Positions 36,364 to 44,773 of a stretch of DNA of 64,000 bases are shown here, piece after piece. The notes under the pieces were generated by a model. It ran no database searches. It was not told where the DNA came from and worked only from the letters and a program-made list of their open reading frames with translations. The DNA is from Flavobacterium granuli (lineage in GTDB: Bacteria > Bacteroidota > Bacteroidia > Flavobacteriales > Flavobacteriaceae): contig NZ_FQWO01000001.1 of the NCBI RefSeq assembly GCF_900129705.1, positions 496,001-560,000 of the forward strand. Reading direction: 5' to 3'. Every line of letters begins with the position of its first letter. Position 1 is the first letter of the stretch. Made by a program: the position numbers and the translations under genes.

Positions 36364-37395
36364 CTAATTATTGGAATAGAATCCATTTGGTCCCATACCA
36401 ACTGCTAATGTTTTCAATTCGGTTCCGGTTGCGCTCAATACCTTAACAATACCCGCTCCTGTAAATCCATTTGCATCAGCCGAATATATTTTACCATCAA
36501 TCACACCAAATCCATAAAAAGTAGACCAGCTGTTGTCTTTAACTGAGAATAAAGGTGTTTCGCTAAAAGTTGTTGCATTCAAAGCCATAGCATAAACACC
36601 GGTACCTTGAGTATAATAAATTTTATCCCCATCAATATCCATGTTTAAAGCTTTCTTTAATGTAGTAGACTCTATTGAAGTTGCTGTATCTGTTTTAGTA
36701 TCAATCTTAAACAGTTTGCTTTTTGTGGAATTACCGCATAAAACATATACATAACCATTTTTCTCTTCAATTGAATTGACTCCACTCTCCACAGTAATTA
36801 CACTCATGGCGTTATTGCTTTGCGGATTAACTACCGTTACCGTATTTCCACTTCCATAGGCTCCGTTCATAATGTACAACTTACCGTTAGCAGTCACAAT
36901 TCGCTCAGCGGTCTTATTAATTGCAATAGTTCCCAAATAAGCATATGTTTTGGCATCATAGATAGTAACTGCCTTAGAAATTGAATTGGTAACATACAAT
37001 TTACCATCTAGGACGACACTATAACGAGGATTCTTTAGATTTTCAGTGATCGTTGCCAGACTTTTAAAAGTATATCTGTCTACCACTTGTACAACATTTG
37101 AAGCATTCAAAACAATAAATGCCTTGTCTTCATAAAAACTCAAAGATTGACCTACATCGCCTAATTCTTTTGCATTATTCTCTGTTCCAAAAACGTCCTC
37201 CATGAAAACAGTTAAATCATTAGAGATATATGATACCGAAGCATTTGGCGTACCAAAATTCCCTTCATTCAAAATAAGGACACCATTATCATAAGCGCCT
37301 AAGGGAACGTCTTTTTCTACTGCGTCGTCATTACTACAAGAAGCAAGTAATAAGGCACTTGCAAAAATTCCTAAAAAAACATGTTTTAATTTCAT
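36364..37395 (-). CDS. BtuG-like beta-propeller surface lipoprotein (YncE/DUF5074 type)
   Basis: A 343-residue lipoprotein with lipobox LLASC (Cys20). Repeated blades such as VQVVDRYTFKSLATI, GKLYVTNSISKAVTIYDA and GKLYIMNG indicate a seven-blade propeller. In Bacteroides the BtuG proteins of this class sit on the cell surface next to BtuB and bind cobalamin very tightly. It starts 3 bp after the btuB stop, downstream of the cobalamin riboswitch, which supports the same role. The assignment combines family shape and context. Binding itself is not shown by the sequence. Confidence 0.85.
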   Translation of the reverse strand: MKLKHVFLGIFASALLLASCSNDDAVEKDVPLGAYDNGVLILNEGNFGTPNASVSYISNDLTVFMEDVFGTENNAKELGDVGQSLSFYEDKAFIVLNASNVVQVVDRYTFKSLATITENLKNPRYSVVLDGKLYVTNSISKAVTIYDAKTYAYLGTIAINKTAERIVTANGKLYIMNGAYGSGNTVTVVNPQSNNAMSVITVESGVNSIEEKNGYVYVLCGNSTKSKLFKIDTKTDTATSIESTTLKKALNMDIDGDKIYYTQGTGVYAMALNATTFSETPLFSVKDNSWSTFYGFGVIDGKIYSADANGFTGAGIVKVLSATGTELKTLAVGMGPNGFYSNN

Positions 37396-37398
37396 TGT

Positions 37399-39234
37399 TT
37401 AATAATTAAGGTTTAAATAAAGAGTTAAATTCCGTCCAGGCATTATACGACTGGGTAAAGCTTCATATTTTTCATTCCACAGATTGGCTATTTTAAAACC
37501 GATCTTACAAACGTTCTTTTGGCTAAAATTATAATCCATTCCAAAATTTGAAACAGTATAATCACTCAGAATATATTTTGGATTATTATCCGAAGTCGTA
37601 AAAACTTCACCGGTAAACATAAACTGATAATAGGCATTCCATTTCTTGTAAGAATAAGAACTGGAGGCTGTTATTTTATGATAAGGAACATAGAAAAGCT
37701 GTTTGTCATTTTTATCGTCCAAAGAAACGGTATAAGCATAAGTCCCATTAAAATCAACAAAATGAGCGGCCCATTTCTTGTTCCATCCCAATAAAGCCTC
37801 AGCGCCATAAATAGAGACCTTGTCTGTATTGACAGGAGACCAATTGCCGAAATTATTTGGTAACCAGCGAATCATGTCATCAATTTTAGTGGCATACACG
37901 GTAGCATTTAATCTAAAATCGCGGTATCTAAACTGATTCCCTACTTCTGCCTGATACGAATTTTCGGGTTTCAAATCAGGGTTTCCGCTGCCTTGCCAGT
38001 ACAAATCATTAAAGGTGGGAATTCTATAATTTCTTGAAAAATTAAATTTCAACCTATAAATTTCTGAAAAATCATAAGTAGAACCTGCCGAAAAAACAAC
38101 GGGACTTTTATAGACATCCGAAACTTCTTTTCGGGCACTAATTTCATAATTCCAATCCTGACTAAGGCTTTGTTGGAATAACATACTTAAACCACCTATT
38201 TCTCTGGTATTTTCTCCAATCCCCGAACCAAGTCCTTTGTTTTTAGTATAATCCAAAATCGCATTCAAGTTCATCTTAGGGGACAATTGATAAGCAAAAT
38301 CATATTTGGCAATAAGACTTTTAACTCCACCGGAACTAAATCCTTTACTTTCTATATCTTCAAAATATTTATAGTGTTCCGTTATGAATGCCAGTTTAAC
38401 GTTAGAGACCGATTTACCAATAAAACTGGTCCAGGTCAATAAATTGCGGCTGTTGTAATCTTCATATTTTGTCTTGGTAGCATAAAGAGAGGTCAAAGAA
38501 AAATGACGTTCGCCATCATAAATCTGACTGTAAAACTTAATACTGTTCTTGGCGTTCAATTTGTATCCAAGCGCCGTATTCAAACTGTTATTATAATACT
38601 GACCATTGGTATTCCTACCTTCTTTTCCTATAAATTTAAAATCATTATCCGAACTATTTCTGGTAAAACTGGCATTGGCACTCCACTTATTTGTTGCCGC
38701 AGTGAGCCCGTAAATTGCACTTAGGCTGTTAAAATCACCATAATACACTTGCAGACTGTTTTTAAAAGTATCTGCAAACTTTAATTCATTGTTCAAATGA
38801 ATCGTTCCCCCAATAGCGCCACTGCCATAAACGACACTTCCGCCTCCTGCCTTGACATCAATAGAATTAAACTCTCTGGTAGAAACCGTATTAAAATCCG
38901 TTTGACCCAATAACTGAGAATTGATATTAATTCCATTCCAAACCACTACTGTTTGCTGCGAAGTTGTCCCTCTAAACGATGGAGAGGAAACCATTCCCAA
39001 ACCATTTTCTTTAAAATAAATAGCAGTAGTATAATTTAAAAGAGAAGTTAATGAAGATTGATTTTTACTGATTATGGAATCATTCAATTTTTGAACCGAT
39101 TGGGAGCTCGAAAAATTTTTAAGTTGATTATCTGATACAACTACCTCGTTCAAAGGAATTGCAACTTTGTTTTGAGCCAAAATAAATTGGCACGATAGCA
39201 CGATCGAAAGTAAAAGTAGTTTTTTAGCTGTCAT
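37399..39234 (-). CDS. btuB: BtuB-like TonB-dependent cobalamin transporter
   Basis: A 611-residue outer-membrane transporter. A signal peptide covers about 1-20, then a TonB box region (LNEVVVSDNQL). The plug carries SPSFRGTTSQQTVVVWNGI and GSGAIGGTIHLNNELK, followed by a beta-barrel with the closing aromatic strand NLTLYLNLNY. It is shorter than the SusC proteins and lacks the carboxypeptidase-D-like domain, as expected for vitamin and siderophore receptors. The cobalamin riboswitch directly upstream and the BtuG-like gene downstream identify vitamin B12 or another corrinoid as cargo. Confidence 0.94.
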   Translation of the reverse strand: MTAKKLLLLSIVLSCQFILAQNKVAIPLNEVVVSDNQLKNFSSSQSVQKLNDSIISKNQSSLTSLLNYTTAIYFKENGLGMVSSPSFRGTTSQQTVVVWNGININSQLLGQTDFNTVSTREFNSIDVKAGGGSVVYGSGAIGGTIHLNNELKFADTFKNSLQVYYGDFNSLSAIYGLTAATNKWSANASFTRNSSDNDFKFIGKEGRNTNGQYYNNSLNTALGYKLNAKNSIKFYSQIYDGERHFSLTSLYATKTKYEDYNSRNLLTWTSFIGKSVSNVKLAFITEHYKYFEDIESKGFSSGGVKSLIAKYDFAYQLSPKMNLNAILDYTKNKGLGSGIGENTREIGGLSMLFQQSLSQDWNYEISARKEVSDVYKSPVVFSAGSTYDFSEIYRLKFNFSRNYRIPTFNDLYWQGSGNPDLKPENSYQAEVGNQFRYRDFRLNATVYATKIDDMIRWLPNNFGNWSPVNTDKVSIYGAEALLGWNKKWAAHFVDFNGTYAYTVSLDDKNDKQLFYVPYHKITASSSYSYKKWNAYYQFMFTGEVFTTSDNNPKYILSDYTVSNFGMDYNFSQKNVCKIGFKIANLWNEKYEALPSRIMPGRNLTLYLNLNY

Positions 39235-39281
39235 AATTTCTGAACTTTTTCTCCCGAAAGTTCGATATTAGTTAAGAAAAA

Positions 39282-39450
39282 AGGCAGGTCTCCTGGCTTG
39301 CGTCCTGTTGTTTACCTTCCCATTCGCCGCGGCGAACAGTGGTTTTGTAGATAACAACAAGCTTGATAGCTTACAGTTGCGGGAACAGCTTAGGTCTTGA
39401 ACCTAATTCCCTTTTAATGTGATTTGCAAAAAACAAAACACAACCTCAAT
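39282..39450 (-). promoter_or_regulatory. Cobalamin (AdoCbl-type) riboswitch
   Basis: On the minus strand the conserved class features occur in order: GGGAATTAGGT, then CCCGCAACTGTAAGC, CCACTG, TGGGAAGG and finally GCCAGGAGACCTGCC. The B12-box portion and GCAACTGTAA are near-consensus. It lies 48 bp before btuB and should reduce btuB/btuG expression when corrinoid is plentiful. The peripheral arm carries a GC-rich palindrome (TTCGCCGCGGCGAA). Boundaries are estimates to about 10 bp. I see no matching element before cobU or btuF. Confidence 0.95.
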
Positions 39451-39567
39451 TCGGCTGCAAAGATAGAGTTAAAATTAGCAGAAAAACAAAACTAAACTGA
39501 TTTTGAAGTGAAAAATTAAATAAAACAGCTATTATCAGCCATTTAAACCTATTAATAATAAATAAAA

Positions 39568-40092
39568 CTACAGTTCTATTTTTATCACAGCCCCAAAATT
39601 GACTTGGTTCTGAAAAGCGTCTTTCAATGGCAAATTCGATATTTTACAGAGAATGCTTCTAATTACGCCAGCATGAGCCACAATTACAACTGGTTTTGAA
39701 ATAGTATTTTGCAATTCATTTTCTAAAAAATCATCAACCCGATGGTACAAATCAACAAACGATTCGCCATTAGGAACAGCTACGTTGACAAAATCATTCA
39801 TCCAAGGAGCAAAATCATCCGGAGCAATAGCGTCCCAGCTCTTCATTTCCCAATCGCCAAAATTCATTTCCATCAAACGAGAATCGGTACGTATTGATGA
39901 AGAGGAAACATAATGAGCCAGCTCCGTACAGCGAAATAACGGGCTGGAATAAACAACCGCATCGGTCGGAACTTGATTTTTAATGGTTTCAAACAGTTCC
40001 AAATACGGTTCTAAAAGCTGAACATCCGATTGTCCGTAACAAATTCCTTTTTCACAAACCGTTTCGGTATGGCGTACTAAATAAACTTCCAT
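39568..40092 (-). CDS. cobC: Alpha-ribazole phosphatase, histidine phosphatase family
   Basis: A 174-residue cytoplasmic enzyme that removes phosphate from alpha-ribazole-5'-phosphate (or the cobalamin phosphate) at the end of nucleotide-loop assembly. The phosphohistidine motif is YLVRHTET (His8). A second conserved block is MNFGDWEMKSWD, and the distal catalytic His is in VIVAHAGVIRS. Its start overlaps the cobS stop by 16 bp, so translation is probably coupled. The family is broad. The cobalamin assignment rests on operon position and size. Confidence 0.93.
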   Translation of the reverse strand: MEVYLVRHTETVCEKGICYGQSDVQLLEPYLELFETIKNQVPTDAVVYSSPLFRCTELAHYVSSSSIRTDSRLMEMNFGDWEMKSWDAIAPDDFAPWMNDFVNVAVPNGESFVDLYHRVDDFLENELQNTISKPVVIVAHAGVIRSILCKISNLPLKDAFQNQVNFGAVIKIEL

Positions 40093-40874
40093 AAGGCAAT
40101 TACTGATAGATAAAATACTACTTCACAAACTTGTTGGGTGGCACCCAGACAATCGCCTGTATAACCGTCAATCCATTTTTGAAAATAACGGGCCAGGAAA
40201 AATCGCGTCAGGAAAACGGGCACTAAAACCAATAAAAACAACCATTGAAAATAAGCCAACGCCAGAAGTGGCAATAACCCAAAAAAGAAAGCACCAAGCA
40301 CTTCTCGCCAACTATAATTTTGTGCAATAGGTTTGCTTTTACTGCTTCTATCCTCTCGAGAATATTCATGCGTAAAAACAATAGAAATCGCCGCCAATCG
40401 ACTCAGCGAATGTGCAGAAACAAAGAGTAGAAAGATCAGAATTTGCGACTCGAGACTTAGCATTCCCGAAGGAGAAACTAAATAAGACAAGGCTTGAAAT
40501 TTAAGCAAAAACAATAAAACCACTCCAATTGCCCCATAAGCGCCAATGGCACTGTCTTTCATGATTAAAAGGATCTTCTCTTTGGTCCAGCCACCACCAA
40601 AACCATCACAAACATCGGCAAAACCGTCTTCATGAAAAGCACCGGTAACCAAAACAGATGCAATCATGGAAAAAATAACTGCTATTTCTGGAGCCATCAA
40701 ATAACTAAACAAATAGAACACACCAAAAGCAATACTACCAACAATCCAACCAATCAATGGAAAATAGCGGGAAGCTTTGTTTAGATAATCGGGATTGTGA
40801 TTAATATTTTTCGGACATGGAATTCGGGTATAAAACATTAAAGCCGTAAAAAATATATCGATTTCTTTTTTCAT
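40077..40874 (-). CDS. cobS: Adenosylcobinamide-GDP ribazoletransferase
   Basis: A 265-residue inner-membrane enzyme that joins adenosylcobinamide-GDP to alpha-ribazole(-phosphate). The family signature ALMFYTRIP near the start, the metal-binding GAFHEDGFADVCDGFGGG and five to six hydrophobic helices are visible. It stands between bluB-cobT and cobC, the order expected for lower-ligand attachment. Confidence 0.96.
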   Translation of the reverse strand: MKKEIDIFFTALMFYTRIPCPKNINHNPDYLNKASRYFPLIGWIVGSIAFGVFYLFSYLMAPEIAVIFSMIASVLVTGAFHEDGFADVCDGFGGGWTKEKILLIMKDSAIGAYGAIGVVLLFLLKFQALSYLVSPSGMLSLESQILIFLLFVSAHSLSRLAAISIVFTHEYSREDRSSKSKPIAQNYSWREVLGAFFFGLLPLLALAYFQWLFLLVLVPVFLTRFFLARYFQKWIDGYTGDCLGATQQVCEVVFYLSVIALWKFI

Positions 40875-40911
40875 TTTTTTTTAAAATACCTAATAAATTA
40901 GGGGTTATTTG

Positions 40912-42591
40912 TTAAGCGTTTGAACTGACACCTGCAGATTCAAAACTCGCCATTTCATTTAAAAAAGCCACAGCCGACTGGATAATTGGAAATGCAATAG
41001 CACAACCTGTCCCTTCGCCTAAGCGCAAGCCCAATTGCAAAACAGCCTGAACTCCCAGATAATCCAACAATTTCACATGTGCCTGTTCAGCCGAGCAATG
41101 ACAAAAAATAGCATTCTCAATGATTTTTGGATTTTTTTGATGAGCAATCAAAAATGCCACACTACAAATAAATCCATCAACAAGAATCAGCATGTTATTT
41201 TGATAAGCAGCTAACATCCCGGAAGCCATTTGCATGATTTCGAATCCACCAAAATAAGCTAACTGACTATCCAAATCCGTCGAACCCTGATAATTGTCAA
41301 TGGCTTTTTTTAGAATCATTTGCTTCTGAATTAGTTTGGCATCACTTACCCCCGTTCCCAATCCCACACAATCTTCAAGGGGAATTTTTGTAATGATGCT
41401 CATCAAAACCGAAGCTGTCGAAGTATTCCCAATACCCATTTCGCCAAAACCAATACAATTACTGCCTGTTTTCGCAATCGCATCCACAACGGCTGCTCCT
41501 TTAGAAAAACACATTTTCAACTCCGTGGCACTCATGGCAGCTTTATCTAAAAAGGATTGGGTTCCTTTGGCAATTTTCGCCGAAATGAGATTGGCATTCG
41601 GAGAAAAATCATAATTCACGCCCGCATCCACAATAGATAACTTAATATTATTTTGTTTGCAGAAAACATTAATTGCCGCTCCACCTTCAAGAAAATTCGT
41701 CACCATTTGCCGGGTTACATCCTGTGGATAAGCGCTAACTCCATGCTGTGCAATTCCATGATCTGCGGCAAAAACAACCATATTGGGCTGATTTATTTTA
41801 GGTTCCAGAGTTTGAAACAGCTCGCCTATTTGTTGGGCTAATTTTTCAAGAATCCCTAACGAACCCGTAGGTTTTGCTTTATTGTCAATTTTAAATTTTA
41901 AGTCTTCGGAAATTCCATCTTTAGGATCTCTTTTTTCTTTCAATACAATTGGAGAAAAATCATTCTTGGTAGGCATCCTATTTATTTCTTCTACAAAAGG
42001 ACTTTCTGATTTTTGTTTCCAATTCAACTGCTGCAACATGGGTTGGTTATCATAATTCGTTGCAGGCTTGCCTACACAAAAGTATCCCAGTGGCTCTATA
42101 TGCTCCGGTAATCCTAATAATTGCTTGAACTGATAGTAATTCAAAATAGAAATCCATCCCATAGAATACCCCTGCGCTGTCAAAGACAACCAGATGTTTT
42201 GGGCGGCACAAACCGAACTAAATTTAATCGCTTCATTACTTCCTACGGTTCCGATGGTGAAATTATTCAAAACCGAACGATCATAACAAATTACTAAACC
42301 AAGCGGAGCTTCTTCAATGGCTTCCAACTTTAAAGCTTTATAATCCGCTTTTTGTTGCTTATTATCCGTTTGATTTGCCGCTTTACTATCATAGTCCAAA
42401 AATAATTCCTTAACGGCTTTCTTTATTTCGTCCGAGGTAATCAGATAATATTTAGTGGCATCCGTCAAGCCAACCGAAGGTGCCCAATGCCCTGCTTGCA
42501 AGGCTTTCTGGATAACGGCATCAGGAACAGCATCACTGGTAAAGTGGCGGGTGTCGCGACGGGATTTTAAAATTTCATCTAATGTTTGCAT
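40912..42591 (-). CDS. BluB-CobT fusion: DMB synthase and DMB phosphoribosyltransferase
   Basis: A 559-residue bifunctional protein. Residues about 1-200 are a BluB-type nitroreductase fold (SRRDTRHFTSDAVPD, HWAPSVGLTD, VCAAQNIWLSLTAQGYSMGW). This domain cleaves reduced FMN with oxygen to make 5,6-dimethylbenzimidazole. Residues about 225-559 are CobT (KPTGSLGILEKLAQQIGEL, VFAADHGIAQHGVSAYP, GEMGIGNTSTASVL), with the catalytic Glu near 525 in LRLGEGTGCA. This domain activates the base to alpha-ribazole phosphate. The frame is continuous, with a short linker near 200-225. The order DMB synthesis then activation, next to cobS, cobC and cobU, makes the pathway step clear. The BluB half is oxygen dependent, which suits an aerobe. 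Confidence 0.94.
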   Translation of the reverse strand: MQTLDEILKSRRDTRHFTSDAVPDAVIQKALQAGHWAPSVGLTDATKYYLITSDEIKKAVKELFLDYDSKAANQTDNKQQKADYKALKLEAIEEAPLGLVICYDRSVLNNFTIGTVGSNEAIKFSSVCAAQNIWLSLTAQGYSMGWISILNYYQFKQLLGLPEHIEPLGYFCVGKPATNYDNQPMLQQLNWKQKSESPFVEEINRMPTKNDFSPIVLKEKRDPKDGISEDLKFKIDNKAKPTGSLGILEKLAQQIGELFQTLEPKINQPNMVVFAADHGIAQHGVSAYPQDVTRQMVTNFLEGGAAINVFCKQNNIKLSIVDAGVNYDFSPNANLISAKIAKGTQSFLDKAAMSATELKMCFSKGAAVVDAIAKTGSNCIGFGEMGIGNTSTASVLMSIITKIPLEDCVGLGTGVSDAKLIQKQMILKKAIDNYQGSTDLDSQLAYFGGFEIMQMASGMLAAYQNNMLILVDGFICSVAFLIAHQKNPKIIENAIFCHCSAEQAHVKLLDYLGVQAVLQLGLRLGEGTGCAIAFPIIQSAVAFLNEMASFESAGVSSNA

Positions 42592-42639
42592 TGGTTTAAT
42601 TTTTTTCGGAAATATTCAGAATCTAGACATTAAAACTCA

Positions 42640-43152
42640 TTACTGTCCTTTTATGGTAACAGGAATTCCTGAAACCATTAGTACCACTTTCTCTGCTCTT
42701 TGTGCTATATATTGATTCATCCAACCTTGTAACTCGGTAAATTTCCGTCCAATGTGCGTTTCAGCATGAACGCCCATGCCTATTTCATTGGTAACAATAA
42801 TAATGCTGGTGTTTTCCTGACTTGCCATTTTATCAAACTCCGCTTTGGCTTGTTCTAAACACAAGGCCACATCATTTTTGGTGTCTACAAAAAAGTTAGT
42901 CAACCAAAGCGTAACGCAATCCACGATGGCTACCTTGCCGGAAAAATCTATTTCACTCAGGTATTTTTCTTTTTCAATGTTGATCCAGCGCTCATCACGG
43001 TCTTTTTGATGACGATCGATTCTTTGTTGAAAATCACCATCCCATTTTCTGGCTGTTGCAACATACATGGGCTTAGCCGATAATTCTTTTGCCAAATTTT
43101 CGGCGTAGCTGCTTTTACCCGAGCGTTCCCCGCCCGTAATTAGATATATCAT
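42640..43152 (-). CDS. cobU: Adenosylcobinamide kinase / adenosylcobinamide-phosphate guanylyltransferase
   Basis: A 170-residue bifunctional enzyme that phosphorylates adenosylcobinamide and adds GMP. The P-loop is GGERSGKSSYAE near the N-terminus. The guanylylation region includes RIDRHQKDR with its His, followed by VDCVTLWLTNFF and the conserved TNEIGMGVH. It starts the lower-ligand part of the operon, 48 bp before bluB-cobT. Confidence 0.96.
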   Translation of the reverse strand: MIYLITGGERSGKSSYAENLAKELSAKPMYVATARKWDGDFQQRIDRHQKDRDERWINIEKEKYLSEIDFSGKVAIVDCVTLWLTNFFVDTKNDVALCLEQAKAEFDKMASQENTSIIIVTNEIGMGVHAETHIGRKFTELQGWMNQYIAQRAEKVVLMVSGIPVTIKGQ

Positions 43153-43157
43153 TATAA

Positions 43158-43532
43158 TTATTTTTTAAAATCAAAAGGGCAATGTCTACAGTCATTTTTA
43201 CAACAATTCCCTCTTTTCAAATGAAAAAATGCTTTAAATACATAATTACCATTCTCTAAATAGTAATCGATTCCTTCGATTAAATGAGTCGATTTGGGCA
43301 ACAAAGTCGCTTTATTATGAAGCGCAGTTTCCGGAGTCAATGTAGTTACATATTCGTCAATTTTCTGCGAACAGGATTTTTTAAAACAAACAGGACAAAG
43401 ACAGTCAATAGCTGTCGTGGGAACAAATAACGGCGGAAAATCATTGCACCAACAGCTACTCACTCCAGACGTGTCGCCACAACCAAAATCAATCCCACAG
43501 CTTGAACACTGTTTTACTTTTATACGATTCAT
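43158..43532 (-). CDS. Small Cys-rich protein (CWC-like plus DUF5522-like)
   Basis: A 124-residue protein from the start MNRIKVKQCS (an ATG 16 codons upstream at 43580 is possible but its extension looks spurious). The N-terminal part is a cysteine-rich CWC-type module (CSSCGIDFGCG, SSCWCNDFPP, CLCPVCFKK). The C-terminal part resembles DUF5522 (FHLKRGNCCKNDCRHCPFDF). The clustered Cys residues suggest metal binding. It lies 5 bp before cobU and is probably the first gene of that operon, which is unexplained because neither module has a known cobalamin role. Confidence 0.8.
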   Translation of the reverse strand: MNRIKVKQCSSCGIDFGCGDTSGVSSCWCNDFPPLFVPTTAIDCLCPVCFKKSCSQKIDEYVTTLTPETALHNKATLLPKSTHLIEGIDYYLENGNYVFKAFFHLKRGNCCKNDCRHCPFDFKK

Positions 43533-43600
43533 GTCGTAAAGATAGTATTTGTTGAATTTTTTAGGTTCAAAAATAAACAAGATTTTTTTGTAATTTCTTT

Positions 43601-43608
43601 TACCTTTG
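43601..43608 (+). promoter_or_regulatory. -7 promoter box of the btuF unit
   Basis: TACCTTTG (followed by C) matches the Bacteroidota TAnnTTTG box 21 bp before the btuF start codon. I find no good TTTG at the expected 19-21 bp spacing upstream. No riboswitch fits in this short gap. Confidence 0.5.
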
Positions 43609-43629
43609 CCTCAAACATAACCTAAACCC

Positions 43630-44772
43630 ATGAAAATTCCTTCCTATAAAATTCTGTTATTCCTTGTACTGGTCACTTTTATCGGCTGTAAGAAAACCGA
43701 AAAATCAGAAAGCAAATCAATTTCAAATACAAAAAACGAGATCGAATATGCAAGCAGTCTGGCTCTATACAAATACGACGGTTATACGATGGTAAAGGTA
43801 ATTTCTCCTTGGCCCAATGCTGAAAAAGATTTTACTTACATTCTAAAAGAAAAAAATAGTATTGTCCCTGATAGCCTGCAAAAATACAGTTCAATTCAAG
43901 TTCCCTTACAATCTATTGTGGTTACCTCAACTACAATCATTCCTTATTTGGAAATGCTTGGCGTTGAAAACCGATTGACTGGTTTTCCGCATACTGACTA
44001 TATTTCTTCCGAAAAAACCAGAAAACGAATCGACAATGGTTCGGTCAAAAATGTAGGTCAAAATGAAAAATTAAACATGGAGCAACTGATCGAAATGACT
44101 CCTGAACTTATAGTCACTTTTGGCATCGACAATAATAATCCAATGATGGATAACCTTGAAAAAAGCGGTTTAAAAGTATTGATTCAAGCCGATTGGATGG
44201 AGCAGTCGCCCCTTGGAAAAGCAGAATGGATAAAACTCTACGGTGCTCTTTTTGGAAAAGAAAAAGAGGCCAAAACCCTTTTTGACGGCATTGTAAAAAA
44301 TTACAAAGAAGCCTTGGATTTAGTGGCCACCAAAAAACCAGAAGCAACGGCTTTATATGGTGCCATGTACCAAGATCAATGGTATGTCGCTAAAGCCAAT
44401 AGTTGGGTTGCCCAATTCCTGACAGATGCCAAAGCCCATTACCTTTGGTCAGATACGGAAGGGACAGGCAGCTTAGGATTGTCATTCGAAAAAGTATTGG
44501 AAAAAGCCAAAACGGCCAACTATTGGATTGCCACTGGCCCTTATAAAACGGTAGCCGAGTTGGCAAAGACAAATCCGCATTACAGTCAATTTGATGCTTT
44601 TAAAACCAAACAAGTATATACCTTTGAAGGAAAAATAGGAGCAACCGGCGGAACGATTTATTATGAATTGGCTCCCAGCCGACCGGATTTAGTTTTAAAA
44701 GATTACATCAAAATCTTCCATCCTGAACTGCTTCCCAATTATACTTTTACCTTTGCACAAAAACTAAACTAA
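43630..44772 (+). CDS. btuF: BtuF-like periplasmic corrinoid-binding lipoprotein
   Basis: A 380-residue ABC substrate-binding lipoprotein (lipobox TFIGC, about Cys17) of the helical-backbone class used for cobalamin and siderophores. The block IVVTSTTIIPYLEMLGVENRL and the region GSVKNVGQNEKLNMEQLIE are typical. It is first of the btuF-btuC-btuD set and divergent from the cobU operon. Ligand assignment to corrinoids comes from the surrounding B12 genes. A ferric siderophore cannot be fully excluded on sequence alone. Confidence 0.88.
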   Translation: MKIPSYKILLFLVLVTFIGCKKTEKSESKSISNTKNEIEYASSLALYKYDGYTMVKVISPWPNAEKDFTYILKEKNSIVPDSLQKYSSIQVPLQSIVVTSTTIIPYLEMLGVENRLTGFPHTDYISSEKTRKRIDNGSVKNVGQNEKLNMEQLIEMTPELIVTFGIDNNNPMMDNLEKSGLKVLIQADWMEQSPLGKAEWIKLYGALFGKEKEAKTLFDGIVKNYKEALDLVATKKPEATALYGAMYQDQWYVAKANSWVAQFLTDAKAHYLWSDTEGTGSLGLSFEKVLEKAKTANYWIATGPYKTVAELAKTNPHYSQFDAFKTKQVYTFEGKIGATGGTIYYELAPSRPDLVLKDYIKIFHPELLPNYTFTFAQKLN

Positions 44773-44773
44773 A

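Noticed and set aside
40912..42591. Two genes (bluB and cobT) joined by a sequencing frameshift
   Set aside because: The frame is continuous with a plausible linker and no internal stop or start signal at the junction, so a true fusion is more likely.
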